From Pseudomonas aylmerensis (GTDB taxonomy: Bacteria > Pseudomonadota > Gammaproteobacteria > Pseudomonadales > Pseudomonadaceae): a DNA stretch of 64,000 nt. Each line of letters starts with the position of its first letter. Position 1 is the first letter of the stretch. The notes beneath the pieces are model-generated. The model was given only the letters and a program-made list of their open reading frames with translations. It was not told the DNA's origin and did no database searches. The stretch spans positions 90,030 to 154,029 of the forward strand of contig NZ_MAUE01000032.1 of the NCBI RefSeq assembly GCF_001702265.1. The letters run 5' to 3'. A program made the position numbers and the translations under genes. This document shows positions 41,705 through 49,629 of this stretch, one piece after another.

Positions 41705-42652
41705 TCACAATTGCCCCTCTCCCAACGGGTGCAAGCTGCGAAAAATCCCTGCTTCCTCCACCAGCCAGTCATGCACTGCCCGCACGCCCGGATGGCTCAG
41801 CGCGCCCGGCGCATACAGCAGCACGTAGCGTTTATGGTTGGGCACGGCCAGGCCGAACGGCACGATCAAGGTGCCGCGCTCCAACTCATCGTTGAGCAAG
41901 GTGCGCCGCGCGATGGCCACGCCCATGCCGGCGATGGCGGCCTCGATGGTCAGGTGATTGCGGTTGAAGGTGTGCCCGCGCCGTACGTCGGCGTGGTGAT
42001 AGCCGATGGCATTCAGGTAAAACTCCCACTCGGCGTACTCATAACTCCCACGCCACGCGGTAATGTCATGCAGCAACGGGAAATGCACCAGGTCAGCCGG
42101 CCCATGCAACGGCGGACGGCCGCGCAACAGGCTGGGGGCGCACACCGGGAAAATCTGTTCATCCAGCAAGGCTGTGGATAACAGGCCGGGGTAGCTGCCG
42201 TCGTTCAGGTCGATCGCCAGGTCGAAGTCGCCCTCGTGCAGTGCAATGCTGCTGTCTTCGGCAACCATGCGCAGCTGAATATCCGGGAACCGCTGCTGCA
42301 GGCGGGGCAAGCGCGGCGTCAGCCATTTGCCCAGAAACGACGGGATCGAACGCAGGCGCAAGGTGCCGCTGATCATCCCCGCATCCAGGCGCTGCAACTC
42401 GGCATCAATGCTGCCGTAGGCCTCCCCCACTGTGGTCGCCAGCCGCTGCCCCTCTGCGCTCAACTCCACGCCCCGCGCGCGCCGATGGAACAGGCGGAAA
42501 CCCAGGCGCTCTTCCAGCTGGCGAATCTGCTGGCTCACCGCCCCCGGCGTGATGTGCAGTTCCTCGGCGCAACGGGTGAACGACAAATGCCGCGCCGCGC
42601 AGGAAAAAACGTGCAACCAGACATACGTCTGGCCATGAAGGGGCCGGGTCAT
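41705..42652 (-). CDS. LysR-family regulator (GcvA/DsdC type) of serine catabolism
   Basis: From the ATG at 42652 (MTRPLHGQTYVWLHVFSCAARH) the protein has 315 residues, with the GcvA-like winged helix (LSFTRCAEELHITPGAVSQQIRQLEERLGFRLFHR). It is divergent from a serine deaminase and serine transporter gene, so it probably activates them. The longer frame to 42751 would occupy the whole promoter gap and is rejected. Confidence 0.9.
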   Translation of the reverse strand: MTRPLHGQTYVWLHVFSCAARHLSFTRCAEELHITPGAVSQQIRQLEERLGFRLFHRRARGVELSAEGQRLATTVGEAYGSIDAELQRLDAGMISGTLRLRSIPSFLGKWLTPRLPRLQQRFPDIQLRMVAEDSSIALHEGDFDLAIDLNDGSYPGLLSTALLDEQIFPVCAPSLLRGRPPLHGPADLVHFPLLHDITAWRGSYEYAEWEFYLNAIGYHHADVRRGHTFNRNHLTIEAAIAGMGVAIARRTLLNDELERGTLIVPFGLAVPNHKRYVLLYAPGALSHPGVRAVHDWLVEEAGIFRSLHPLGEGQL

Positions 42653-42656
42653 AGGG

Positions 42657-42671
42657 TTTAGTCCTGCTAAA
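42657..42671. promoter_or_regulatory. Palindrome TTTAG-N5-CTAAA, candidate LysR operator
   Basis: Perfect five-base arms lie immediately upstream of the LysR start in the LysR-sdaA gap; a related CTAAAG...CTTAG arrangement overlaps it (to 42682). Autoregulation or activation site is plausible. Confidence 0.5.
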
Positions 42672-42789
42672 GGGTGTCTTAGGATAATTCGTTGGTCAGT
42701 GCCGTTCCAGAGGCTCAGTATCGCGCCAATTGCGCTCGTCCTACAAAACATGGCAGCGATTCCTACTCCATTGCTTGTAAGGCTTTAGC

Positions 42790-44166
42790 ATGGCTATCAG
42801 TGTTTTCGATCTATTCAAGGTGGGCATCGGCCCGTCCAGTTCCCATACCGTCGGCCCGATGCGCGCTGCGGCGACGTTTGCCCAAGCCCTCATCGACCAA
42901 CAGCTACTCAGCGAAACCCGTCGCGTCGAAGTGCGCTTGTACGGCTCGCTGTCGGCGACCGGCGTGGGCCACGCCACCGACCGCGCCTGCGTGATGGGGC
43001 TGATGGGCGAATGGCCAGACCAGATCGACCCCACCTCCATCAACGCCCGTATCCAGCAACTGCGCGAGAGCGGCCGGCTGCTGCTCGCCGGCCAGCAGGA
43101 CATCGACTTCAACTGGCACGGCGACCTGTTGCTGCTCGACGAAAGCCTGCCCTACCACCCCAACGCCATGTCCCTGCATGCCTACGGCGACAATGGCCTG
43201 CTGAGCGAGCAAACCTATTACTCGGTGGGCGGCGGTTTCATCATCGAAGCCGCTGAAGCGGCTTCGGGCATTGCGCCGACCAGTGACGTGGAGTTGCCCT
43301 ACGACTTTTCCAGCGCTGTCGAACTGCTGGCCCTGTGCAACCAGCACGGGCTGCGGGTTTCGGAACTGATGATGGCCAACGAGCGCGCGTGGCGCAGTGA
43401 CGAGGAGATCCGCAGCGGTCTGCTGCATATCTGGTCGGTGATGCGCGAATGCGTCGAGCAGGGTCTGCGCGATGAAGACATCTTGCCCGGCGGCCTGGAC
43501 GTGCCGCGCCGCGCTGCGAAACTGCACCGCAGCCTGCTGGAAATCGGTAAACCGAATGTGATCACTTCGACCTTGTCGGCGATGGAATGGGTCAACCTGT
43601 TCGCCCTCGCCGTCAACGAAGAAAACGCCGCCGGCGGGCGCATGGTTACCGCGCCGACCAATGGCGCGGCCGGCATCATCCCGGCGGTGCTGCATTACTA
43701 CATGAAGTTCAACCCCGACGCGTCTGACGACGACGTAGTCAATTTCTTCCTGGCCGCGGCCGCCGTCGGCATCCTCTGCAAGAAAAACGCCTCGATCTCC
43801 GGCGCCGAAGTCGGCTGCCAGGGCGAGGTCGGCTCGGCCTGTGCCATGGCCGCCGCCGGCTTGGCCGATGTGCTGGGCGCCACGCCCGAGCAACTGGAAA
43901 ACGCCGCCGAAATTGGCCTGGAGCACAACCTCGGCCTGACCTGCGACCCGGTCGGTGGCCTGGTACAGGTGCCGTGCATCGAGCGCAACGCCATCGCGGC
44001 AGTCAAGGCGATCAATGCCACGCAGATGGCCCTGCGCGGTGACGGCAAACACTTCATTTCCCTCGACCGGGTGATCCGCACCATGCGCGATACCGGCGCC
44101 GATATGCATGACAAATACAAAGAAACTTCACGGGGCGGCCTGGCCGTGAACTGGGTGGAGTGCTGA
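42790..44166 (+). CDS. sdaA: L-serine ammonia-lyase
   Basis: This 4Fe-4S enzyme converts L-serine to pyruvate and ammonia. The 458-residue protein is the one-chain type, with the conserved start FDLFKVGIGPSSSHTVGPM and the cluster cysteines in GAEVGCQGEVGSACAM and LTCDPVGGLVQVPCIERN. It is followed by a serine transporter gene, so uptake and breakdown are made together. Confidence 0.94.
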   Translation: MAISVFDLFKVGIGPSSSHTVGPMRAAATFAQALIDQQLLSETRRVEVRLYGSLSATGVGHATDRACVMGLMGEWPDQIDPTSINARIQQLRESGRLLLAGQQDIDFNWHGDLLLLDESLPYHPNAMSLHAYGDNGLLSEQTYYSVGGGFIIEAAEAASGIAPTSDVELPYDFSSAVELLALCNQHGLRVSELMMANERAWRSDEEIRSGLLHIWSVMRECVEQGLRDEDILPGGLDVPRRAAKLHRSLLEIGKPNVITSTLSAMEWVNLFALAVNEENAAGGRMVTAPTNGAAGIIPAVLHYYMKFNPDASDDDVVNFFLAAAAVGILCKKNASISGAEVGCQGEVGSACAMAAAGLADVLGATPEQLENAAEIGLEHNLGLTCDPVGGLVQVPCIERNAIAAVKAINATQMALRGDGKHFISLDRVIRTMRDTGADMHDKYKETSRGGLAVNWVEC

Positions 44167-44226
44167 GGCGCATTCCCTGACCGCCCCAACGTGAGCCCGC
44201 GCAAAAATAATAACGAGGCAATAACG

Positions 44227-45519
44227 ATGACCGATGTACGTACACCTGCTGCCGAAAATCCCGCTGTAGACCTGACGACCCCCGTTGCAAAAGGCTGGAA
44301 CAAACACGACACCACCTGGATGCTTGGCCTCTACGGCACCGCCATCGGCGCGGGCACCCTGTTCCTGCCGATCAATGCCGGCGTCGGCGGGTTCTGGCCG
44401 CTGATCGTGCTGGCACTGCTGGCCTTCCCGATGACCTTCTTCGCCCACCGTGGGCTGACGCGCTTTGTGCTGTCGGGCAAATCCGGTGACATCACCGAAG
44501 TCGTCGAAGAGCATTTCGGCGTGGGTGCGGGCAAGCTGATCACCCTGCTGTATTTCTTCGCGATCTTCCCGATCCTGCTGGTGTACAGCGTGGCGCTGAC
44601 CAACACCCTCGGCAGCTTCATGGAACATCAACTGCACATGGCGCCGCCGCCCCGGGCGATCCTGTCGCTGGTGCTGATCCTCGGCCTGATGGCCATCGTG
44701 CGCTGCGGCCAGGGTGTGATCGTCAAGGCCATGAGTGTGCTGGTCTACCCGTTCGTCGCCGCCCTGCTGTTGCTGGCGGTGAGCCTGATCCCCAACTGGA
44801 ACGGTGCATTCTTCGCCTCCGCCGGCGACGGCATGCCGCTGCCGATGTTCTTCAAGACCCTGTGGCTGGCAATCCCGGTGATGGTGTTTTCGTTCAACCA
44901 TTCGCCGATCATCTCCGCCTTTGCCGTCGACCAGAAACGCGTGTACGGCGCGCAGGCCGAGCGCAAGAGCAGCGGCATCCTGGACACCGCCCACGGCATG
45001 ATGGTGCTGACCGTGATGTTCTTCTGCTTCAGTTGCGTGCTGGCGCTGTCGCCGGCTGACCTGGCGGCGGCCAAGGCCCAGAACATCTCGATCCTGTCGT
45101 ACCTAGCCAACCACTTCCAGACGCCGGTCATTGCCTACGCCGCGCCATTGATCGCGCTGGTAGCGATTACCAAATCCTTCCTGGGGCACTACATCGGCGC
45201 CAGCGAAGGCTTCCAGGGGTTGATCGTCAAATCCCTGCGCGGGCGCAACCGTTCGATGTCGTCCAAAGGCCTGGAGCGCTGCACCGCGCTGTTCATGGTG
45301 CTGACCTGCTGGGCCGTGGCGACGTTCAACCCGAGCATCCTCGGCATGATCGAGACGCTGGGCGGGCCGATCATCGCGTGCCTGCTGTTCCTGATGCCGA
45401 TGTACGCGATCCGCCGCGTGCCATCCCTGCGCCAGTACTCGGGCCAACTGTCGAACGTGTTTGTGGTGGTGATCGGGTTGATTGCGCTGTCTGCGATCGT
45501 TTTCTCGTTACTGCCCTGA
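44227..45519 (+). CDS. Serine/threonine transporter, HAAAP family (SdaC-like)
   Basis: From the ATG at 44227, with GAGG upstream, the protein has 430 residues and about 11 membrane helices. It shows the family start WMLGLYGTAIGAGTLFLPINAG and the segment FSFNHSPIISAF. It follows sdaA by 60 bases on the same strand, which supports serine as substrate. Confidence 0.9.
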   Translation: MTDVRTPAAENPAVDLTTPVAKGWNKHDTTWMLGLYGTAIGAGTLFLPINAGVGGFWPLIVLALLAFPMTFFAHRGLTRFVLSGKSGDITEVVEEHFGVGAGKLITLLYFFAIFPILLVYSVALTNTLGSFMEHQLHMAPPPRAILSLVLILGLMAIVRCGQGVIVKAMSVLVYPFVAALLLLAVSLIPNWNGAFFASAGDGMPLPMFFKTLWLAIPVMVFSFNHSPIISAFAVDQKRVYGAQAERKSSGILDTAHGMMVLTVMFFCFSCVLALSPADLAAAKAQNISILSYLANHFQTPVIAYAAPLIALVAITKSFLGHYIGASEGFQGLIVKSLRGRNRSMSSKGLERCTALFMVLTCWAVATFNPSILGMIETLGGPIIACLLFLMPMYAIRRVPSLRQYSGQLSNVFVVVIGLIALSAIVFSLLP

Positions 45520-45553
45520 AATAGCCCACAGACCTGAAGATCAACCCAAGATA

Positions 45554-45584
45554 AATGTGGGAGCGGGCAAGCCCGCTCTCACAT
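45554..45584. repeat. Compact hairpin made of REP half-sites (89-bp family core)
   Basis: AATGTGGGAGCGGGC and GCCCGCTCTCACATT are joined by AA only. The arms are those of the 89-bp REP family but without the middle part, so it looks like a collapsed pair; it could also terminate the sdaC-like transcript. Confidence 0.7.
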
Positions 45585-45757
45585 TCAGGCCCCACAGGCT
45601 GGGAAGTCGCTGTTCGGCACGCCCCTTGCTGTACAGCTCATGAGGCAAACGGAATTTGTACACCCTCAGCGACGGAGTGGCCGGTGGTCAGGCAATGCGA
45701 ACTAATCCAGACACCGGTCGTCAATGACTGCATGTTCTTATCAGGCGGTAACGCACC

Positions 45758-46075
45758 ATGGACAATCCTTTTCAGATCATCACCGACACTTTCACCCCCC
45801 AATACCGAGTCAACCTGAGCATCCAGCGGCTGGATGGCAGCATCATGCTCACCCTCTCGGATGACACCGGCGTCGTCGCCAAGCGCATGATCAGCGCCGA
45901 ACAGCGCAACGACCCGCAACGCCTCAAACGCCTGGTGCAAAGCATCCAATTCGGAATTGCCATCGAGCAGGGCCACAGCGCCATGGAAATCCTGGCGGTG
46001 ATGACCGACGGCGACAGCCACAAACTGTTGCAACGGCCACCGACCCGCGCCCTGCCCTTCAGCGTCGGGCTTTAA
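45758..46075 (+). CDS. DUF3509 family protein
   Basis: This 105-residue soluble protein (MDNPFQIITDTFTPQYRVNLS) belongs to a small family found mainly in Pseudomonas. Conserved features seen are the alternating beta-strand start, TLSDDTGVVAKRMISAEQRND and QRLKRLVQSIQ. Function is unknown. Its stop codon overlaps that of psiE on the other strand (TTTAAA). Confidence 0.8.
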   Translation: MDNPFQIITDTFTPQYRVNLSIQRLDGSIMLTLSDDTGVVAKRMISAEQRNDPQRLKRLVQSIQFGIAIEQGHSAMEILAVMTDGDSHKLLQRPPTRALPFSVGL

Positions 46076-46560
46076 AGCTCGCCCTTCTCGGTTTCCAGGC
46101 TCGTCTCGCCTTTGCGACGCGGGCCTTCGACCTTCACCGACGGGAAGGCCGACGAGGCATAGCGCACCACCAGAATCGCGAACGCCAACAGCAGAATCCC
46201 ACCGCACAGGTAGATGATGCCGATATCGGGCGGGTTGTGGTGCGACACGTTGGAGATCAGCAGGCGCGTCAGCGCGGTGATCGCCACGTAGATCAGGAAG
46301 CGCACCGGCATGTGGTTGGTCTTGAAGTAGATCCCGACCATCGCCCCCAATTCCAGGTAGATGAACAACAGCAAGATGTCATCGATCTTGATGTGCCCGG
46401 TTTCCAGCATCCCCAGAAACTCCATCACCGCTGCCCAGGCGGTCACTGCACCAATGGCGAACAGCGCCAGGTAGTGGAACGACTCGACAAACAGATTGCC
46501 CAGGGACTCAGCCAGACCATGGACGTTCTGGCGCAGCTTTTCGGCCCAGTTGATTTTCAC
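46072..46560 (-). CDS. psiE: Phosphate-starvation-inducible protein PsiE family
   Basis: The 162-residue protein has four membrane helices (ESFHYLALFAIGAVTAWAAV, ILLLFIYLELGAMVGIYF, FLIYVAITALTRLLI, IIYLCGGILLLAFAILVV) in the PsiE arrangement and a charged cytoplasmic tail. Its role is not established. The name reflects Pho control in E. coli; no clear Pho box was seen here. Confidence 0.88.
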   Translation of the reverse strand: MKINWAEKLRQNVHGLAESLGNLFVESFHYLALFAIGAVTAWAAVMEFLGMLETGHIKIDDILLLFIYLELGAMVGIYFKTNHMPVRFLIYVAITALTRLLISNVSHHNPPDIGIIYLCGGILLLAFAILVVRYASSAFPSVKVEGPRRKGETSLETEKGEL

Positions 46561-46747
46561 GATGATGCTTCCTTAGGTCGACTCGACCGGATAATGCGGG
46601 TTGGACGTGACGGTTGTTCTGCATGCAGAAAAAAGGCCAGAGGCAGGTATAAGATGATGGCGGGGTGACATGAGGCACGCTCAACCTGTATTTACGGGCT
46701 AGATTAAAAAACTGCTACCCAAACCCCGTGGTTTGGCTTACCCTTTT

Positions 46748-46767
46748 CGCTGTATATAAATACAGTA
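46748..46767 (+). promoter_or_regulatory. LexA (SOS) box upstream of yebG
   Basis: CTGTATATAAATACAG (46750-46765) has the CTGT-N8-ACAG form of gammaproteobacterial LexA sites, 43 bases before the yebG start. It indicates DNA-damage induction. Confidence 0.9.
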
Positions 46768-46808
46768 GTCGCAAAAGACAACTATCGTGAAGGCATGTGA
46801 GGTGGTGA

Positions 46809-47069
46809 ATGGCCGTCGAAGTGGTATACCGCAGCAGCCGAGATCTGGAGCGTTTGTTCATGGATAAAGCCGAAGCTGACCGTCATGACAAGATGCTTGA
46901 ACTCGCTGAGTTGCTGGCAGAAGTGTTGCAAAAAGCCGTGCCGTCGCTGAGCGAACAGCAGGTTGAAGAAGCCGGGATCTACATGGCGAAGAACCGCGAT
47001 GTATTTGCCAAGGCGTTCAAGAGCCAACCGGACGCGCTGTCCGAATTGCTCAACGCGCCGGCGGAATAA
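46809..47069 (+). CDS. yebG: YebG-family SOS protein
   Basis: The 86-residue protein (MAVEVVYRSSRDLERLFMDKAEADRHDKMLELAELL) matches YebG, a small LexA-regulated protein of unknown function. The LexA box upstream supports the assignment. A strong terminator follows, so it is a one-gene unit. Confidence 0.9.
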   Translation: MAVEVVYRSSRDLERLFMDKAEADRHDKMLELAELLAEVLQKAVPSLSEQQVEEAGIYMAKNRDVFAKAFKSQPDALSELLNAPAE

Positions 47070-47083
47070 AGCCCGAATTGAAC

Positions 47084-47114
47084 AGGCCCTGAATCATGGA
47101 TTCAGGGCCTTTTA
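47084..47114. terminator. Terminator after yebG
   Basis: The stem AGGCCCTGAAT/ATTCAGGGCCT with loop CATGG is followed by TTTT. It also faces the end of the convergent dehydrogenase gene. Confidence 0.9.
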
Positions 47115-47124
47115 AATACCCGGC

Positions 47125-48144
47125 CTACTTGTACAGCAGGCGCTCGGCCAGCTCATCCGCGACCCGTGCAGGCGAGCGTTTTTCGGCCTGGGCGTGGGCG
47201 AAGATTTCGGTAAGGCGCGTGCCGATGTTGGACAGGTGCGCGGTGATGGTCGGCAACTCGGCGCCGCCGTGCTTGAGAGCGACGTAGATCAAGCCACCGG
47301 AGTTGATCACGTAGTCCGGAGCGTAGAGGATGCCGCGCCCTTCCAATTGGTCGGCCACTTGCAGGTTGGTGAGTTGCGCACTGGCGGAACCGGCCACGGC
47401 GGCGCAGCGCAGTTGGCCAACACTGTGCCGATTGAACACCGCACCCACACCGCACGGCGCAAGGATGTCGCAGGGCGTGCTGAGCAAGGCGTCATTGGCG
47501 ATGGGGTGCGCACCCAATTGCTCCATGGCCAGTTGCACCTTGCCATGGTCGATGTCGCTGACCAGCAGTTCGGCGCCGGCGGCGTGCAGCTGTTCGGCCA
47601 GGGCATAACCCACATTGCCCAGGCCCTGCACCGCTACGCGCAGGCCTTCGAGGTTGTCGCTGCCCAGGCGGGCCATGGCGGTGGTGCGGATGCCGGTGAA
47701 TACACCCATGGCGGCATGCGGAGCCGGGTCGCCTGCCGCCGTGGTGCTGGTGACGAAGCGCGTGTGTTGGGCGATGCAATCCATATCGGCCACTGATGTG
47801 CCACTGTCGATCGAGGTGATGAAGCGGCCGTCGAGTTTTTCGATGCAACGGCCAAAGGCTTCAAACAAGGCGGCGCGGCTTTCCACGTGCACGGGGCGGA
47901 TGATTACCGCCGTCCCGCCGCCCACCGCCAGCCCGGCCAGGGCAGCCTTGTAGCTCATGCCCTGGGCCAGGCGCGCGGCATCGGCCACGGCGCTTTCGTC
48001 GTCGGGGTAGGCAAGGTAGCGGCAGCCGCCCAAGGCAGGGCCCAGGCGGCTGTTGTGAATGGCGATGACCGCCTTCAACCCCGTCACCGGGTCGATGCTC
48101 AGGTGCAGCGATTCAAGGCGGGTGCTGTGCATGAGAGCAAACAT
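47125..48144 (-). CDS. Leucine/Glu/Phe/Val dehydrogenase family protein with substituted catalytic Lys
   Basis: The 339-residue protein has the leucine-dehydrogenase fold: the substrate-binding Lys66 (GMSYKAALAGL), the dinucleotide motif GLGNVG and the segment APCGVGAVFN. The catalytic Lys expected in GGGK is Thr78 (AGLAVGGGTAVII; codon ACG at 47913-47911). Known members oxidatively deaminate branched-chain amino acids and need that Lys. The frame is otherwise intact, and its context beside a SirB1-like gene matches P. aeruginosa PA3418-PA3419. So it may be inactive, altered, or contain a sequencing error. Confidence 0.88.
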   Translation of the reverse strand: MFALMHSTRLESLHLSIDPVTGLKAVIAIHNSRLGPALGGCRYLAYPDDESAVADAARLAQGMSYKAALAGLAVGGGTAVIIRPVHVESRAALFEAFGRCIEKLDGRFITSIDSGTSVADMDCIAQHTRFVTSTTAAGDPAPHAAMGVFTGIRTTAMARLGSDNLEGLRVAVQGLGNVGYALAEQLHAAGAELLVSDIDHGKVQLAMEQLGAHPIANDALLSTPCDILAPCGVGAVFNRHSVGQLRCAAVAGSASAQLTNLQVADQLEGRGILYAPDYVINSGGLIYVALKHGGAELPTITAHLSNIGTRLTEIFAHAQAEKRSPARVADELAERLLYK

Positions 48145-48332
48145 CGTCGAGCTCCCGAATCACTCTTTGTAGTCGCCAAGTATAGGCTTGCGGCAGAAAA
48201 CTGCCGAAGTACGCTGGAATAAGCCGCCCGGTTTTACGGGGCTTGCGACATAAGCACGGAGGATATTTTCTAAGCCACTGGACGAAAATTCCCAGCAAGG
48301 CTAAAACGGGAGGGCATCCGCCGGAGAATGCA

Positions 48333-49136
48333 ATGAACCCCCGCAAAGCCTTTTTCGCCTGCCTGGAATGTTCACCCCCTGCGCTGTTTGAAGCCGCGCT
48401 GTGGATTGCTGCCGAGCATGACCCGGCGGTGCAGCCGTTGGTGATCCTGCAGGAGCTGGGGTTGCTGCAACAACAGGTGAGCCTGGGCATGCCAATGTTG
48501 CCGGCCGATGAACTGGGTCAACCTCTGCTGCGGCGAATGAATGACCTCGGATTCGCCCAGGATGACTTCACCCCCCTGCGCCCCGCCGCCGCCCTGCTGG
48601 ACAAGGTCCTGCAGCGCAAGCGCGGACAGCCGCTGGCCATGGGGTTGATTGCGATGGAGCTGGCGCGACGCCTGGACATCCCCATGGTCGGCGTCAACTT
48701 TCCGGGCCACTTCCTGCTGCGGGTGCCCGGCGCCGATCACCTGCTGGACCCTTGCGGCGGTCGGCGCCTGTACCCCAATGATTGCCGCGAACTGTTGCAA
48801 CGCCAATACGGCCCCAACCTCAAGTTGCAGGCCGACCATCTGCACACCGCCGGACCGCGCTCGATCCTGCAGCGCCTGTCGCGCAACTTGCGCCAGCTGC
48901 ACCTTTCCAATGACAACCCGTTGTCCGCCCTGATCGACGCCGAGCGCGTGCTGGAACTGGGCAATGCGAGTGCCGCCGACTACCTCGCCCGTGCCAGCCT
49001 GTATCAGCGCCTGGACTGCCCGAACGCCGAGCGCTTTGACCTGGAACACGCACTGCTGCTCAGTGAAGATCCGATCCAGCGCCTGCGCCTGACGGAGCGC
49101 CTGGGACACTTACCGCCGAATACAGTGGTGCATTGA
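48333..49136 (+). CDS. SirB1/transglutaminase-like family protein with TPR-like tail
   Basis: From the ATG at 48333 (MNPRKAFFACLECSPPALFEAALWIA) the protein has 267 residues. The central part (QRKRGQPLAMGLIAMELARRLDIPMVGVNFPGHFLLRV) is the SirB1 transglutaminase-like domain, with His and Asp in GHFLLR and LLDPCGG. A helical repeat tail follows. It is divergent from the dehydrogenase gene across a 188-base gap (48145-48332). Biochemical role is unknown. Confidence 0.87.
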   Translation: MNPRKAFFACLECSPPALFEAALWIAAEHDPAVQPLVILQELGLLQQQVSLGMPMLPADELGQPLLRRMNDLGFAQDDFTPLRPAAALLDKVLQRKRGQPLAMGLIAMELARRLDIPMVGVNFPGHFLLRVPGADHLLDPCGGRRLYPNDCRELLQRQYGPNLKLQADHLHTAGPRSILQRLSRNLRQLHLSNDNPLSALIDAERVLELGNASAADYLARASLYQRLDCPNAERFDLEHALLLSEDPIQRLRLTERLGHLPPNTVVH

Positions 49137-49247
49137 CGCTGCCGGATCCGTTGGTGGTGAGTTCTGGGTGGGGGTGGGGCTCTGGCAGGGACTGTGGCTG
49201 TATCAATGACTGTGGTGAGCGGGCTTGTCGTGGCAATGGGGCTCTTT

Positions 49248-49380
49248 GTGGTGAGCGGGCTTGCCCCGCGTTGGGCTGCGCAGCAGCCCCATCAAAAACC
49301 CATGCGGAGTGTCAGATATACCCCAGCGTCAGGTTTTAGGGCGGCTTCGCCGCCCAACGCGGGGCAAGCCCGCTCACCAC
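49248..49380. repeat. REP pair (133-bp family), copy 3
   Basis: The 28-base arms GTGGTGAGCGGGCTTGCC... and complement pair perfectly; total 133 bases. It is about 95 percent identical, loop included, to the copy at 49479. Confidence 0.92.
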
Positions 49381-49440
49381 AACAAACCCGCTTGGCACAA
49401 TAAGCATGCTCACCATAACAGGCATGCTCACCAAAGTGAC
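49381..49440. repeat. Degenerate REP-half tandem units
   Basis: After the REP pair come AACAAACCCGCTTGGCACAA, TAAGCATGCTCACCA and TAACAGGCATGCTCACCA, which are diverged units of the same half-site in the opposite sense. Together with 49137-49247 (further GTGGTGAGCGGGCTTG units) and two REP pairs they fill the 493-base gap 49137-49629; no gene is supported there. Confidence 0.6.
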
Positions 49441-49478
49441 TGGCGCCTGATTCAAGGTGATTTGGGCAGATGACTAAC

Positions 49479-49611
49479 GTGGCGAGCGGGCTTGCCCCGC
49501 GTTGGGCTGCGTAGCAGCCCCATCAAAAACCCATGCGGAGGGTCAGATATACCGCAGCGTCAGGTTTCAGGGCGGCTTCGCCGCCCAACGCGGGGCAAGC
49601 CCGCTCGCCAC
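49479..49611. repeat. REP pair (133-bp family), copy 4
   Basis: The arms GTGGCGAGCGGGCTTGCC... and complement pair perfectly; total 133 bases. It repeats copy 3 in direct orientation 231 bases further on, differing at six positions, two of which are the two partners of one arm base pair (T:A in copy 3, C:G here). Confidence 0.92.
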
Positions 49612-49629
49612 AGTGACTCGCGCCTGGCC

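Noticed and set aside
45554..45584. Operator or riboswitch after the serine transporter gene
   Set aside because: The arms are identical to the 89-bp REP family, so a repeat is the simpler explanation.
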